64,000 nt of DNA from Saccharina japonica (Eukaryota > Sar > Phaeophyceae > Laminariales > Laminariaceae): positions 248,001 through 312,000 of the forward strand of contig MEHQ01002427.1 of the NCBI GenBank assembly GCA_008828725.1, written 5' to 3'. A program made the position numbers and the translations under genes. Shown in pieces: positions 46,029-61,000 of this stretch; within the stretch, counting starts at the first letter, position 1, and every line of letters starts with the position of its first letter. The notes beneath the pieces are model-generated. The model was given only the letters and a program-made list of their open reading frames with translations. It searched no databases and had not been told where the DNA came from.

Positions 46029-49000
46029 ATGCCTGCTGAGGTGGAGGAGCGATCACCTCCGGACGGAGGGCCCTTGCCACCACCGCCCGTCGAGGTCACG
46101 TTGCCGTTCTGGAAGAACCTCGTCGCTGGTGGCGGCGCTGGGCTGTTGGAAATCGCTTGCATGTATCCTACGGATGTGAGTGTGTCATGTTTGCGTTGAC
46201 GTCATCCTGTCTGTTTGCTTGACTTGTTTTTTTACTGCCTGTGGGTGAGAAGCATTTTTGATGATGCGCCGCTCCTTCCCCCGCTTGCTCCGGTAGGCAG
46301 ACGTGTGTGATCGCCAGAGGTTATGGGCTCTCGATGATGTTACGTAGCTCTCACGCTGACCACCAGTCAGTCCTCCCTGAGTCAAGAGGGTGTTTTTTCG
46401 TCAAATTTTGAAGTAGGCCCCCCACCCGCCCCGCAGTACTCACTTGCACCAACACTTGCGAATTGCAGCTGCTGATGTGACTGCTGCGGCAAGTACTCTG
46501 CTTACGTCGCATGCTTACATATGTAGATGCCAAGGTACGATATTTATAGACAAGAAAGCGGCATCAGCATCACACACAAAAGCAGTATGTACGGCGACAT
46601 CAGCCAGCGTGGAATGGCAACGTTATCTTTCAATTGAAATGTTAAAATGTTTACGCACCGTCCGTGACTACGGCTCCACGCCGACCCATGTGCGCGATGC
46701 CTTCGATCGACCGTATTCTGACACTGGCGAGTGGAACAACACAGCCCCAGATATGATACGGCGCCCAGCTACGTACTATACTGCTGTGGCTCCATGTGCG
46801 GGTTGAATACGTTGGCTTGGCATTCCATTGTGCTTGCAACTATACGACGAGTGTCCAGACGTCGAAGTACGTGCATACTACACATACGTGCCCATCAACA
46901 CGAAGTCGTACCTTGGTCATCGTACCCTCGTGCATACTCGTACTCGTACCATCATATCATACGTACCCGGCCACACGAGTTCGTACCTCGTCGTCGTACC
47001 CTCACAACCAGTGATGTCTAATTTCGGCTGAAATACGTCGTGCTCAGGCGTATTACGCCAAAAAGCAACAGGTGAACTTTTTATTTCGCGTAATTTCGGC
47101 AAAAACAGGGGACGTTAAAAAAACGTCCCCGCTTACGACGATCAAAGTGCACACTTGCACACCTGCGAAAATGGGCAAAACGCATGTGGTACGCTTTTGT
47201 TAGCGTGTGTAGTTGTACGAGTACTGTGTAGTGGTTTTGTATTATTTTCCTTAATTCACAAAGTACTTGTATCTGAATGTATTTCACTTTTTTGGTTCGT
47301 GCTGTACGTGGCGTATATAGGGGGTGCTACCCGCCGGGTACCCGCCACGAACGGGTAACCGCCAAATTCTGAAGGTCGGACTCGGACTCGTCACCGGGTA
47401 ACGCGGCTTTTCAGGGGACAGGAACCGGGTCCACCGTCCACCGGGTACCCGCGGGTACACGGACAGCATATGACCCCGTTTACGGTCGTCAAGCGGGCCT
47501 GACAAGTGGAGGATAGGGCTCATTTCGATTACACATCGCTGAGAGAACTATACGAATACAAGCGACAAACGGTACACGGCATTACAGCCTTCCGCAAAGT
47601 TTGAATGAGCGTTGCTATGTACGAGTACGTGAAATTCTTCCTCGTAAGGCTGTCAACCATAAACAGACTGGGCCACGCTGTCACTTTTTGTTTTGTTTTT
47701 GTTTTCATCAGCCCATTCATTTTCTTCGCCCGTCCTTTCTCTCTCCTTCCTATGTAGTCGTAGCTCAGAGCCGGGGTCACAAAGTAGGCTCTTCTTCTCC
47801 CTCCTCCCCCACTACGGTTCGTGCCTTGCATTTATATCGCGATAATACTTCACCCCTTTCTTCCCTTGTCGACTCGCATCGAATTGCGCTTGCCCACGAT
47901 TCTAAGAGGCGCTTTCACCAGTTGATTCCGTATTTTTTTGTTTTTGCAAATAAACTCAAGAGTCCGACCCACGTGAGATTTTGAACCCCAGAAACCAACC
48001 GTTATTAGCATTCGAGGGTACCACTGTTTAAGGGGCCCCTTCGGACCGAAAAAAATAGAGCAAATATAAACAAATTCGTTTTTTTTTCAGTTGCCATACT
48101 ATTTCTGGTATAATTTCTACCTTTTCATGACTCCCTACGGAAAACGACTTTCATCGGGTTCCAATGCTCAGACGGTCGACCGATGAGTATTTTTAGAGTG
48201 TAGGTCATGGTCAACGTTTATTTGTGTCTCAGGAGGCGTATCGATCAGACGCCTTTTTCGTCACGAAAAGTGCCTCTTACTCAAAAACGACTCGCCATAC
48301 CCCTGGTGCCAAAAGACGAACTTGAAAAATGGCAGTTTCTCCGGCTGCTGATACTGTTTTAACTCAGATTTTCGACGAGAACGCTGAGCAATGATAGGTG
48401 AACCTACCTGGGCCTCTAGTTCGACCGTCCGTAGCGTCCTACGTGGCCACAGCAGAGTGTAGACACCAAACAGGATACTCCGAACGATCAAAATCTTGCT
48501 GCGGAGCACTTTCGTTTCTTGATGCAAACACAGCAATGCCTATGCTCCCTTGCAGATCCAAGAGTTCCCAACACCTCCTAGAGACTATAACGAACAAGTT
48601 ATACGTCGCTTGGTCGGAGGTCTGAGCATTGTGTGTGTGTTCTTCACATTAAACCTTCCTTTCTACCCGTCGACATCCAGCACACCCAGTGTCCGTGCCG
48701 ATTCTTCATCCTAAAAAGGTACCAGTTCTGTGGGCACAAAACTACAAGACAGAGATACTACGCTCAGGCAGTAAGCAGAGCAGGCATGCAATGCCATATA
48801 CGACAGGCAAGACCTACCCTGCTAGCAATCCAGGTGCATGAAAAGAGAAAAAAGAAGAAAAAAAAAAGAGAAAAAGGAAAAGGAAAAAGAATACATACAT
48901 AAAGCAAATCAACAATCACAACCAAAAACATTAACAACAAATGAAAGAAAGAAAGTGTCGTGCTTCTTCCAGAGGAGATGCGACAGCCAATAAAAATAAA

Positions 49001-52000
49001 TGAAAAGAAACGAAATGAAATGACTGAAAAACAGCGCAAACAGAGCAAGACTAAGAACGACAGGAAAGGACAGGCAGCCGGAGCACACCAAAAGCACCTT
49101 CCAGGCAGCCGAGGCAGGTTTGTGCCGTAGTACAGAAGGTTCTACCAGCTAGTCGGTCTGGACACCTACCCTGTACCCCGCCGTCTCCTTCCTGCTTTCG
49201 TCCGCCGCGGTTTCCCTACAACCCCCCCCCCTCCGTCTCCATTCCCTTGGGCGCCACCCATACAACGGTACGTGGCACTTCCTACTCAGTTCCGTTTCGT
49301 TTTCGTGCCACCACGAGAGTCCAGGAAAGAGAAGAGGAAATAACAAAAACAAATGAAACGTACGTAGCTAAGCAATCAAGAAAATCCTAGGAAAATACGG
49401 TGGGGCAGAAGAGACAAAGGCAAGATGCGATCACGGCAAAATAAATAAATAAAACAAAATAATAGATGCGAGGGGCTGTAGGAGCGTGTCGTGCCCCCTG
49501 GAGAGAGCTACACACAGGAATACACCAAGCAAATAAAAAACAAAGAAAAGAAAGACCACCAGAAATACAAGGAAAAGCACGTGNCCCCCCCCCCCCCCCC
49601 CCCCGTCTCTATTCCCTTGGGCGCCACCCATATAACGGATACGTGGCGCTTCCTACTCAGTTCCGTTTCGTTCTCGTGCCCCGCACGAGAGTCAAGGAAA
49701 GAGAAGAGGAAATAACAAAAACAAAATGAATACGTACGTAGCTAAGCAATAAAAAAAAAAACTACCAGGTATAAAAATACGGAAGGACAGAGAAACAAAG
49801 GCAAAAAGCGACCACACAACAAAATAAATAAAACAAAGGAAATACACCAAGCAAATAAAAACAGAGGAAAAGAAAGACCACCAGAAATAACCTGGAAACG
49901 CACGGAGCTCGCCATCCACCAAGCCAGGTAGTATTTCTTCCTTATCACAGGGATAAGACCAAGAGTAGCAATGAAACGAAAACGAAACGAAAAACACAAC
50001 AGGGCCGCGTTCGAAGCATCTACAGAGGTGCACGGTACGGGTAGTCTAAACGGGACTTACTAGTCAGCCTGGTACCTTGCCACCCTGTCGGCTGTCTCCT
50101 TCCTGCTCTCATCAACCGCGGTTTCCTTACGACTGCATTAGAACTGTAGCTATGCCGTGTTCCGTAAGGAGTACTATTAATACTACCGTATGGTGTTATT
50201 ATATACCAGAAATAGTATTGCTGCTGTGAAAAAGACGAAAAAAATGTATATTTTCAACACTCAAGTACTCTTTTTTTTTCATGAACGAAGGGGCCCCTTG
50301 ATACACCGCGTGGCTGTAGCACATCATCCCGGAATAATCTTGTATGTATAAAATGCCTTATTAATAGTTCAAGCGTTGTTGTTGGTGATCGATCGGCAGA
50401 ATAGAATCCGTGGTCACAGCACAAGCTCCAATTATTCTGGAGCGGAAGGATATCCCAGCAGGAAAAAAAAATCGGTAATCGGAAATCGGAAATCGCCCTC
50501 CGCTAAAATACGCAACTGAATGAACCAAGTGCACGTATATATATATATCCAAGTGTACGTATGTAGCAGTATCAGGTACTGCTGTAAAACCCCAAAGCTA
50601 GTGTTGCGCTGGATCGTTTGTCGTTTGCGTGGTTGAAGGGTTTCTAGAAGCATTTTCAGGCGTGCTGACCATGGGGACACGCTGCTATCAGATACCCGGG
50701 TACCCGGGTACTCGGGTACCCGGCAGTTTTGTTGTTGATGTTTTGACCCGGGTACTCGGGTACACGGCATTTTTGTTGTTGATGTGTTGTTGTTCTCGCA
50801 TGTTGCAGGCACTGGAATCCCAAAGGCTTTTTGCACTGGATCGTTTGCGTGTTTGAAGGGTTTCTGGAGGTATTACCAGGCGATTCTGACCACGGGGACA
50901 CGTTGCCAACCGGGTACCCGGGTACCCGGCCCGAAAAACCCGGCGGGTCTTGGGCCGGACCCGGACCCGGTGACGGGTAGTACCCGTCCGGGTAAACCCG
51001 CCGGGTACCCGGGTAGTAAACATACGGGTAGCACACCTACTGCAGCGCCCCGGCAGAGATTATTTGGCAATTGTACTGATGCTCGAGGTATGAGGGAAGG
51101 GATGCAGGGATTATCGTTGCTGGTTCGGAATCACAGCTTATCTTCTGTTTGGGAGACCTCTCGTATTTTCTCAACCCTCTGACGGTCAGAGACGAAAGGG
51201 GAGAGCTGGGAAGAGAATGAGAGGTGAGGGCTTTGCTTCGAGATGCCGAAGCCCTTTCTGCTCCCTCTATAAGCCCGCAATTACGGGGTGGGCTAATGTA
51301 GTAAATAGGATCTACGGTAAACACAAAAACCTATATATTTACATATTTTTACTAACAACTTTTGGTCCTATTTACTATGCCCCCCCGTAGACGGGTAGAT
51401 GTAAGTGCCTAGGGAACTTTCCTCTGGTGCTTAGCTATCCCTCAGTTATCGCCTATCCTGACCAAAAAAAGGGGCATTACCAATTCCAAAAACTAATTCT
51501 ACGGGTTCTCTCGTCTTTTAGGAATATTCTGATGTTCAGAACATTCCTATATGGGCTTACGAAGCCTAGGTGCTACTGCCTATCTTATCTACCAAGGAAA
51601 AACCAGTACATGAGAAACTACCAGGTAGTTGGTGCCGAGAGCTGCAGCTGTACGAAGATGAGGCTCGTTTTGTCGCTTTTTTTCCAGCGACATATGATAT
51701 CGTACCAGGGTAAGATGTAACATGATATTCCCTTTGTAACCGCGCACACATTGCGGGGATAATCTACTTGAGATTAGAGTGGGGAGAGTTTTGTATTGGT
51801 AGAAGGGTTTTGGCGTAGGGGACGGTGCTCAAATGCTCCAAAGTACGCACAGCAAGCAGCATTTACTCCTTTGGGACGGACCCCTTTTAACCCCTTAAGA
51901 AACGGTCCCACGTTTTTGGCGACAAACTACTTGGAATCAGTGTGGGATAAGCTTTGCAGTTCTGAAAGGGTTAAAAGGATATAACGGATATAACGGACGT

Positions 52001-55000
52001 AACGGATATAACGGATCTACCTGTTGTATACCGGTATGTCTGTGGGCTCTCCTCTGTCCTCATGATGGGCTCGAGAAAGGGCAAAAAACAGAACATGATC
52101 GAGCTCAAACGTCGACCAGGGTGTCCCGAACGGGCTTCCTGTGTCGGCGTACGCAGCGTTTTTGCCGAAGAGTGCTCGCTCGAAGATAAAAATTGCGAAA
52201 AGTACAGAAAATTCACAAACACAACTAAAAACTTATGTATAACGGAAAGCGACCAAAACAACGATAACTCTTGTGTTGCCAACCGTCTACGAGCAGCGTG
52301 AGCGCCTATGATACTATTATAGCAGTACGGGTAGGATCATGTTGCTTCCGCCCGTGCCGTATGATTCCTGTCACTGGGACTATATAGGACGCCAACTATT
52401 GTATCGTCCCCCGATCACGCAGTGGCCGTTACTACTACTACTCCTGAAACCGTCAATTTTGTATCTTTAATTTCCGTCTCTGAACTCCCAAGAGGGGTTG
52501 CCCCTGAACGTGCACAGTAAACACGAGAACACAGTCGTCGGACCGTGGGGCGTGGGGCGTTGTAGGGAACGTCAACGGTAAGGTCGAAGGGCAGCAGGGC
52601 TGGCCGAGAGGCGCTGACGTCCAACGTTCGATACAGAGATATTTATATTTCGGTGTAGATGCATGTAGATTCATAACGGTACGATACTAACTGCTTGTAT
52701 CATATCATAGTATTGCGCGGCCACCGCTACTTCTGTACACAGGTACTGTACTTTACGTGTGTACACTAATACGGGGATACATAGTAACTAGGACCTACGG
52801 TCAACACAAAAACCTATATATTTACCTATTTTTACCAACAACATTTGGTCCTATTTACTATCGACCACCGCACTAGTGCATACAATACGCGACAGACAGC
52901 ACTCTAAGAAATTAAGAGGTACATGTAAGAAATTGGGAGTTAATTTTTTTGGATCGACTTTTGCACGAAACACAACAAACCAATTTTAGTCGTAACGAAT
53001 GCTGAAAAAGTGGTTCAGGATACGCCCTGCCTTAACGCCACGTATGATACAAGGAGAAAAGCGTGTACGTACTTACAGGCGAAACCTCGACCCTACCGCT
53101 GTTTTTCCCGCAATAAGAAAACGTGAAATAAAAACAAAAAACTCTGATTATGGAGCAAAAATGTTTGAAGAAACTGCAGATGAGAAACAGTGCTGGTTTT
53201 GGCACACCAAATCAGGTATTGAGACTGGGCCAAAGCAAACGTTTCTTGTTAGAGGGCTCGTTTTGCTGCTGCTGTACTACAAGGGATATGCTGTACTGTT
53301 TGTAGTATATTGATTGTGGTGAGGGTGAACACATGAAACTGGAAGAAAAAACAGGAGACTCATTCGAAACGTTCACACCTCGTACAGATCATGATCTAGA
53401 TCATCTACAGATAGATCATGATCTAGATCATTTACAGATGGATAATGTAATGGTATGGGCTACTCACCCAGTCATATCACAATAATGATCTAGATCATCT
53501 ACAAATAGATCATGATCTAGATCATCTGCAGATATATCATGATCTAGATCATCTACAGATAGATCATGATCTATATAGTCTACAGATAGATAATGATCTA
53601 CTGTAGATCATCTACAGATATATCATAATCTAGATAATCTACAGATATATCATTATCTAGATCATGTACAGATAGATCATGATCTAGATCATGCACAGAT
53701 ATATCATGATCTAGATCATTTAGTTCATCACCTGCAGTTGTGAGGGGTTGTACGGGACCTGCATATATAGTACAGATCCAACCCAGGAAACATGTGCTAG
53801 ACCATGCAGATTCTATGAGCTCCACCCGGAAACATGAGCTAGATCATACATACAAGGTTGGGAATAGATTTTCCTTGGAAGGTCTACTGCTTATTGATCA
53901 TGAAATGGGAATCGATGATCATTACGAGCGTGTGGAAGCGTTCTTCAGCTGGACGAGAGGTCGTAACCGCTATCTTCGACTCTCGGTGTACCAGATACCT
54001 GGTATACTATAACCTGTCGTACCCGTACGGCTTGGTGCTTTCGCACGGGAGTGCGACCGTTTTTCAAATGAGTCGTACGTTTTTGCTTTTTTAGCGCACC
54101 CCCGTGGCAACGTACGTGCCTGTGAGCTCGAAAAAGGGGCAATAAGGCATGCTTTGTGCACCAAAATAACGCCGTTAGCTATATACGAACTCCCTAAAAA
54201 CGGGGTTTGAGGCCAAATCGGTGGAACTACTCAGAGGGCTCGTGGCTCCTGTATCATGCATAGCATAGCATGCAGAGGGGTTGTGCTCTGCATGCGGTCC
54301 CAGTGACACTTCTTCGAGTTTGGCTGACACGCTAAACTAGGGTACTCTCTGCGAAACTGGGGATCCCCATGCGAATTAGTAGTTTCTGCGAAACGGGGGA
54401 TCTCTGTGCCAAAAAAAGAAGTCAGAGTTTCGTTCTTGTGTTTTTGGCACACCTCCGTGCCGAAATCAGGCCTTACATAATATGGGAACCTAACAGCTTA
54501 GGTATGTATGTGGACGTATCGGTATATTGGTATACAGAAGTGGAGCTCTGGTGACATGTCTGCTGCAAGATGGAGGCATCACGACGCTAGGAATGTTTTG
54601 GTGTGGCGTTTCTAGCAAACCTCCGGTACTGCAGCGCGGTAACCGTGCTTCGCTTCGCCCTCGTAGTTGTTGCGAGAGGGAGTGCGAAATGTTAGCGGCA
54701 CTGCGCGAAACTACGGCACTGAGCGAAACAGGCCGACCTTACGTACGGTGTTCGAATAATGTTCTGTGAATGGTGTGAACATCGCGAATTTTTTCGTCCA
54801 AGCCTTTTGCATTCGTCGGCGTTCCGTAGATACCACTGGCTGTTGCTGCTGCTGCTACATTCTATAGTCGAGCTCTTCATCACGACCACTCGTACATATT
54901 TACATTTGGTGTTGGATATCGGACAATAATCGAGTTCGATATCATACGATAATACCGTTATACACAAAAAGATCACCGATACTTGATACATGGAAAGCTT

Positions 55001-58000
55001 TCGTTGAGTATCTGCATAAAACGATTAAAAAAAAACTCGGGGATGCCCGGGGATGGGGGGCTAAACGCGTTCGATATTTTGATATATCGAATGTTCGATA
55101 TGTTAATATAACGAAGGTTTGATATATCGAAGGTTCGATGTTTTGATATATTGAAAGTTCGATATTTTGATATATCGAATGTTCGATATATCGAAAGATC
55201 GATATTTCGATATATCGGAATTTTCGATACGATATCCAACACCTACTTTAATACAAATTGATGAACATGTATATACATCCGTTTCACGCGTTTTCTTTTC
55301 CGTCGTCTTGACTCCCTGTTCCTTCGTCGTGATTTGCATAATGTTTTTTGGTTCATGAACAGTGACACCATCTGACGCTTGCACATCGTCTGAAGAATGT
55401 CAATGAACGATTATGAATATTAATATTATGTTGACTTGGTATATATGCGTACGTCGCACATTGTCTAAAGAATGTCAATGAACGATTTAATAATATGATG
55501 TTAACTTGGTATGTATGCGTACGTATACTGACTGCTGTTGTTGTTGTTGTTGTTGTTTGCTGTGTTGTGCTGGGAACAGGTGGCCAAAACCCGACAGCAG
55601 CTTTCAGGGGGGAAAACGACATCGATGCTAGGCATTTTCCAGGACATAGTCAGGAGCGAGGGGGCGGCAAACCTGTACAGAGGGGTGTGGAGCCCGGTGA
55701 TGGCAGAGGCGCCGAAGCGGGCCATCAAATTCAGTCTTAACGCGGTGGGTGCAGCACTACTAAGCATAACTTACTAAGTGTAATTTACTAAGTGTAAATT
55801 ACTAGGTGTAAATTACTAAGTACCAGGTATAAATTATTAAGTACGTACAACTTACTGAATTCCTGGTATAAATTATATATTACTAAGTATAGATGGTACC
55901 ACTCTGGGCTGAATTTTAACGACCGTTCTATGTATTGATGTTTATACATGAACGGTCTATACAATTCCATCCAGGGTGGTACACACGCCGGACAGATCAT
56001 CTATAGATAGATCATCTACAGATATATCATCGACAGATCATCTAGATCCTAACCTGCCGTTATGAAATGTCGTGCAGGATCTGTAGAGGAACAGATCCAA
56101 CCCAGGAAACGTGCCCTAGATCATTTGGCTCCCACCCGTCAACGTGAGCTAGATCATACAGATCATGCAGATCATACAGATCATACAGATCATGAATATA
56201 TCTTCCCTGAAAGATCTAGGTCATGAGGTGGGGATCGATGGTCTGCCCGAGGTGTGAAATAGTACCAGGTGCGCGACAGCACTCAAGAAAAAATTGGGAG
56301 TTAAGCCTTCCTACTACTGTAAAACCTCAACATACACGAATTCCCAAAAGTACGTGCTGGTAGTTTGTCGTCAAAAACGGCGGTACAGCTCATTTGCACG
56401 AATTCCGCAAGTGCAGTAGTAGTAGTGGTCCCTCTATAATAGTGCCGGTACATATGGGCCAGCCAACAGCACCGGCACTATAACGGCAACCGGCACTACT
56501 CCGCACACTACCACACTGGTGAATCCCCATCTGTGCCAAGCGATTCCACCGGCACTATAACGGGCAACCGGCACTATTCAACAGGCACTATAGAGGGACG
56601 ACTATATACTGCTGTGCCGGTAGTTTGTCCCGAAAATGCGGGTACGACTCGCAAGGGGTTAAAAATGTTTTAAAAGTCATGGCTCGACTTTTGCACGAAA
56701 TTGTTCAAATAAAACACTGGTGCTTTTTTTTTGTAGTATCGGAATTTTGTGTATATAGGGCAAACCCTTTCTCACATGGGTAATAATTTGTGCCTGGCCA
56801 AAATCACGAGTTTCTTAGTTGGTGTCGCGTACTTTATACTACACATACTGTGCAGTCAGTTCCACTCTGGACGTGAATATAATCAACATTTGATATTCCC
56901 GGTAGAGGCCACACGGGGATTCTATTCCCGGGAGAGGCCAGAGTCCCAAGCGGTGAGAGGGGAGAAAGCGTTCGAGAAAAAAAAATGCTACGTACGTATG
57001 TATGATAACCACGATAAACAGCATCGCCTACGTCGACCAGCCCGAGCTGTTTGGGAGACAGCCGTACAGGCCATCGAATAAGAAATACCCTAACAAGAAC
57101 GCAAGGAAAAGGCTATTAGGGATGGGGAACCGATATGATAATAATCTGCAGTTTGTTGTCGTAGAAAGAATTCGACGTTATTATGGTTCATATTATTTCG
57201 GCCGAGTACGTACGTATTACGTAACTCACTTTGACAGCAGCAACTGACGTTGTTTGGTTGGTCGCGCTTGTGGGAATATCAAGTGGATACCGCACGAAAC
57301 GGTGCTAGCAGACTGGTAGAACACGCGAACAGACAGGGCTGCTTCTTGCAGGGTCTATATGCTCATGTGAGGGTATTACCTGCTGAGCTATAGGGGTAAA
57401 AGATCGATCGATTACCCAGCCCAGGGTAATCCTTATAACACTCTCCCCCCCTCTGAANAATCAGGTATTGAGACTGGGCCAAAGCAAACGTTTCTTGTTA
57501 GAGGGCTCGTTTTGCTGCTGCTGTACTACAAGGGATATGCTGTACTGCTTGTAGTATATTGATTGTGGTGAGGGTGAACACATGAAACTGGAAGAAAAAA
57601 CAGGAGACTCATTCGAAACGTTCACACCTCGTACAGATCATGATCTAGATCATCTACAGATAGATCATGATCTAGATCATTTACAGATGGATAATGTAAT
57701 GGTATGGGCTACTCACCCAGTCATATCACAATAATGATCTAGATCATCTACAAACAGATCATGATCTAGATCATCTGCAGATATATCATGATCTAGATCA
57801 TCTACAGATAGATCATGATCTAGATAGTCTACAGATAGATAATGATCTACTGTAGATCATCTACAGATATATCACAATCTAGATAATCTACAGATATATC
57901 ATTATCTAGATCATGTACAGATAGATCATGATCTAGATCATGCACAGATAGATCATGATCTAGATCATTTAGTTCATCACCTGCAGTTGTGAGGGGTTGT

Positions 58001-61000
58001 ACGGGACCTGCATATATAGTACAGATCCAACCCAGGAAGCATGTGCTAGACCATGCAGATTCTACGAGCTCCACCCGGAAACATGAGCTAGATCATACAT
58101 ACAAGGTTGGGAATAGATTTTCCTTGGAAGGTCTACTGCTTATTGATCATGAAATGGGAATCGATGATCATTACGAGCGTGTGGAAGCGTTCTTCAGCTG
58201 GACGAGAGGTCGTAACCGCTACCTTCGACTCTCGGTTTACCAGATACCTGGCATACTATACATAACCTGTCATACCCGTACGGCTTGGTGCTTTCGCACG
58301 GGAATGCGACCGTTTTTCAAATGAGTCGTACGTTTTTGCTTTTTTAGCGCACCCCCGTGGCAACGTACGTGCCTGTGAGCTCGAAAAAGGGGCAATAAGG
58401 CATGCTTTGTGCACCAAAATAACGCCGTTAGCTATACACGAACTCCCTAGAATCAGGATGCGTACTATGTGCAGGTTGCACCTCCAAAAGTTTTTGTACA
58501 GGATGCTGGTTTTAATGTGTAAGGCTGGCCTTTTGGGCCGCATGTTTTTTTCTTGGAAAAACACCATCAAAACACGCGGTGGAGCCACGTGGCTGCCCCT
58601 GCCGACCTCGTGCTCCCCAAGGGGTTGGGGTTAGGGTTAGGGTTAGAGTTAGGGGTGTGTCTGGGGTTGGCTTGGTCTGGGTCGACGGGCACGGATGAAA
58701 TTGGCCACACACAGCCTGCACAAAAGCTTTTGCAGGTGCAACCTGCACATAACGCACGCCTAGAAACAGGGTTTGAGGCCAAATCGGTGGAACTACTCAG
58801 AGGGCTCTTGTCTACTGTATCATGTACCTGGTATTGCATAGCATACAGAGGAGTTGCTCTGCATGCGGTCCCAGCGACCCTCTTCGAGTTTTGCTGGCAC
58901 GCTAACCCAGGGCACTCTCTGCGAAACTGGGGATCCCCATGCCAAGAAAATAATTTCTGCGAAACGGGGGATCCCTCTGCCGAAAAAAGAAGTCAGAGTT
59001 TCGTTCTTGTGTTTTTGGCACACCTCCGTGCCAAAATCAGGCCTTACATGATATGGGAACCAAACAGCTTACGTATATGTGGATGTACCGCTATACTGTT
59101 ATATATAAGTAGAGCTCTGTTGACATGTCTGCCGCAACATGAAGGCATCACGACGCTTGGATTTTTCTGGCGTGGCGTTTCTAGCAAACCTCCGGTACTG
59201 CAGTGCGCTACCTGTGCTTCGTTTTGCCCTCGTAGTTGTGGAGAGGGCGTGCGAAATGTTAGCGACACTGCGCGAAACTACGGCGGCACTGAGCGAAACA
59301 GGCCGACCTTACGTACGGTGTACAAATAATGTTCTGTGAATCGTGTGGACATCGCGAATTTTTTCGTCAAGCCTGTTGCATCCGTCGACGTCCCGTAGAT
59401 ACCACTGGCTGTTGCTGCTGCTACATTCAGAGCTCTTCATCACGACCACTCGTATATACATATATATCTACATTTGGTGTTGGATATCGAACAATAATCT
59501 AGGTTGATATGTACGATAATACCGTTAAACAAAAAATATTACCGATATTTGATACATCGAGAGCTTTCTTTGAATATCTGCATAAAACGATTGAAAAAAA
59601 ATATGGGGAGGCCAGGGAATGGAGGGCAAAACGCGTTCGATATTTTGATATATCGAATATGATAATTCGATCTACTGAAAGTTCGATATTTTGATATATT
59701 GAGAATTCGATATTTTAATATATCGAAATTTCGATATACCGAGAGTTCGGTATTTCGATATATCGAATGTGCGATAAATCGAAAATTCGATATTTCGATA
59801 TATCGAAATTTTCGATACGATATCCAACACCTCATTTAGTACAATGTGAAGAATATGTACATCCTTTCGCGCGTTTTATTTTCCGTCTTCTTGACTCCCT
59901 GTTCCTTCGTCGTGATTTGCATCATGTTTTTGGTTTGTTACTATTAAATAGTGACACTATCTCATGGTTCGGTGGCACAAGGACGAGGCGGAACTGAGTA
60001 GACAGCGCCACGCATCCGTTGCGGGTGATGCGCAAGGGAATGGGAAGGGGGGGGGGCAACAGTCGTATGGAAACCGCGGTTGATGAGAGCAGGAAGGAGA
60101 CAGCCGACAGGGTGGCAAGGTACCAGGCTGACTAGTAAGGCCCGCCTAGACTACCCGTACTGCGCACCTCTGTGGCTGCTTCGAACGCGGCCCTGTTGTG
60201 TTTTTCGTTTCGTCTTTTAGTTTCATTGTTACCCCCGTTCTTATCCCTGTGATAAGGAAGAAATAGAACTTGGCTTGGCTTGGTGGATGGCGAGCTCCGT
60301 GCTTCCCCTTGATTATTTCTGGTGGTCTTTCTTTCCCTTTCCCTTTATTTTATTTGTATTTGCTTGGTATATTGCCAGTGACAGCTTCTCCAGGGGGGCA
60401 CGACAGCGATGCTACAGCCCCTCGCATGTATTTATGTATTTATTTTCTCATTTTGGTATGGGTGGCGCCCAAGGGAATGGAAACAGAGGGGGGGGGCGGT
60501 TCGTAGGGAAACCGCGGCGGGCGAAAACAGGAAGGAGACGGCAGACAGGGTAGCAAGGCACAAGACCGACTACTATTAATAGTAGCTGGTATAACCTGTC
60601 CGTACTACGGGTATAAACCTGCCTCGGCTGGCTGGAAGGCGCTTTTGGTGTGCTCCGGTTGCCCGTCCTTTCCTGTCGTTCTTAGTATTGCTCTGTTTGC
60701 GTTGTTTTTCATTCCATTTCATTTCGTTTCATTTTATTTGGTTTTATTGTCTGTCGCATCTCCTCTGGGAGAAGCACGACACGTTCTTTATGTTTGTCAT
60801 GTTTTTTGTTTGGTTGTTTGATTGCTTGTGATTTGCTTGTTTATTTTTTTATTCTTATTTTCCTTCTCGTTTTTTCTTTTTTTTTTTTCTCTCTTTCTTG
60901 CACCTGGATTGCTAGCAGGGTAGGTCTTGCCTCTTGTATATGACATTGCATTGTCTACTCTGCTTACTGCACTGAGCGTAGTATCTCTGTGTCGTAGTTT

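Larger units (their letters stand above)
53212..57363 (+). repeat. Tandem segmental duplication, unit A (contains carrier exon 2, first copy)
   Basis: Runs from TCAGGTATTGAGACTGGGCC to the AACACGCGAAC..CAGGGTCTAT region. It is co-linear with unit B (57463-63682) along its whole length. The first kilobase is nearly identical; later parts are more diverged. It includes the GATC-rich array, an AT-rich TCGATATTTTGATATATCGA array, carrier exon 2 and the ACCGGCACTATA repeats. Confidence 0.75.

Noticed and set aside
40111-50130. LTR retrotransposon or virus-derived genes in the dispersed repeats
   Set aside because: No reverse transcriptase, integrase, capsid or polymerase motifs appear in any frame; the copies look non-coding.
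52999-53313. 104-codon open frame at the left of duplication unit A
   Set aside because: No recognisable domain or splice-supported partner. Its 3' part is repeated at 57463 without the 5' part, so it looks like repeat sequence.
53375-53725. Possible CRISPR-like array
   Set aside because: The units are degenerate, directly adjacent and palindromic, without unique spacers, and the genome is eukaryotic.
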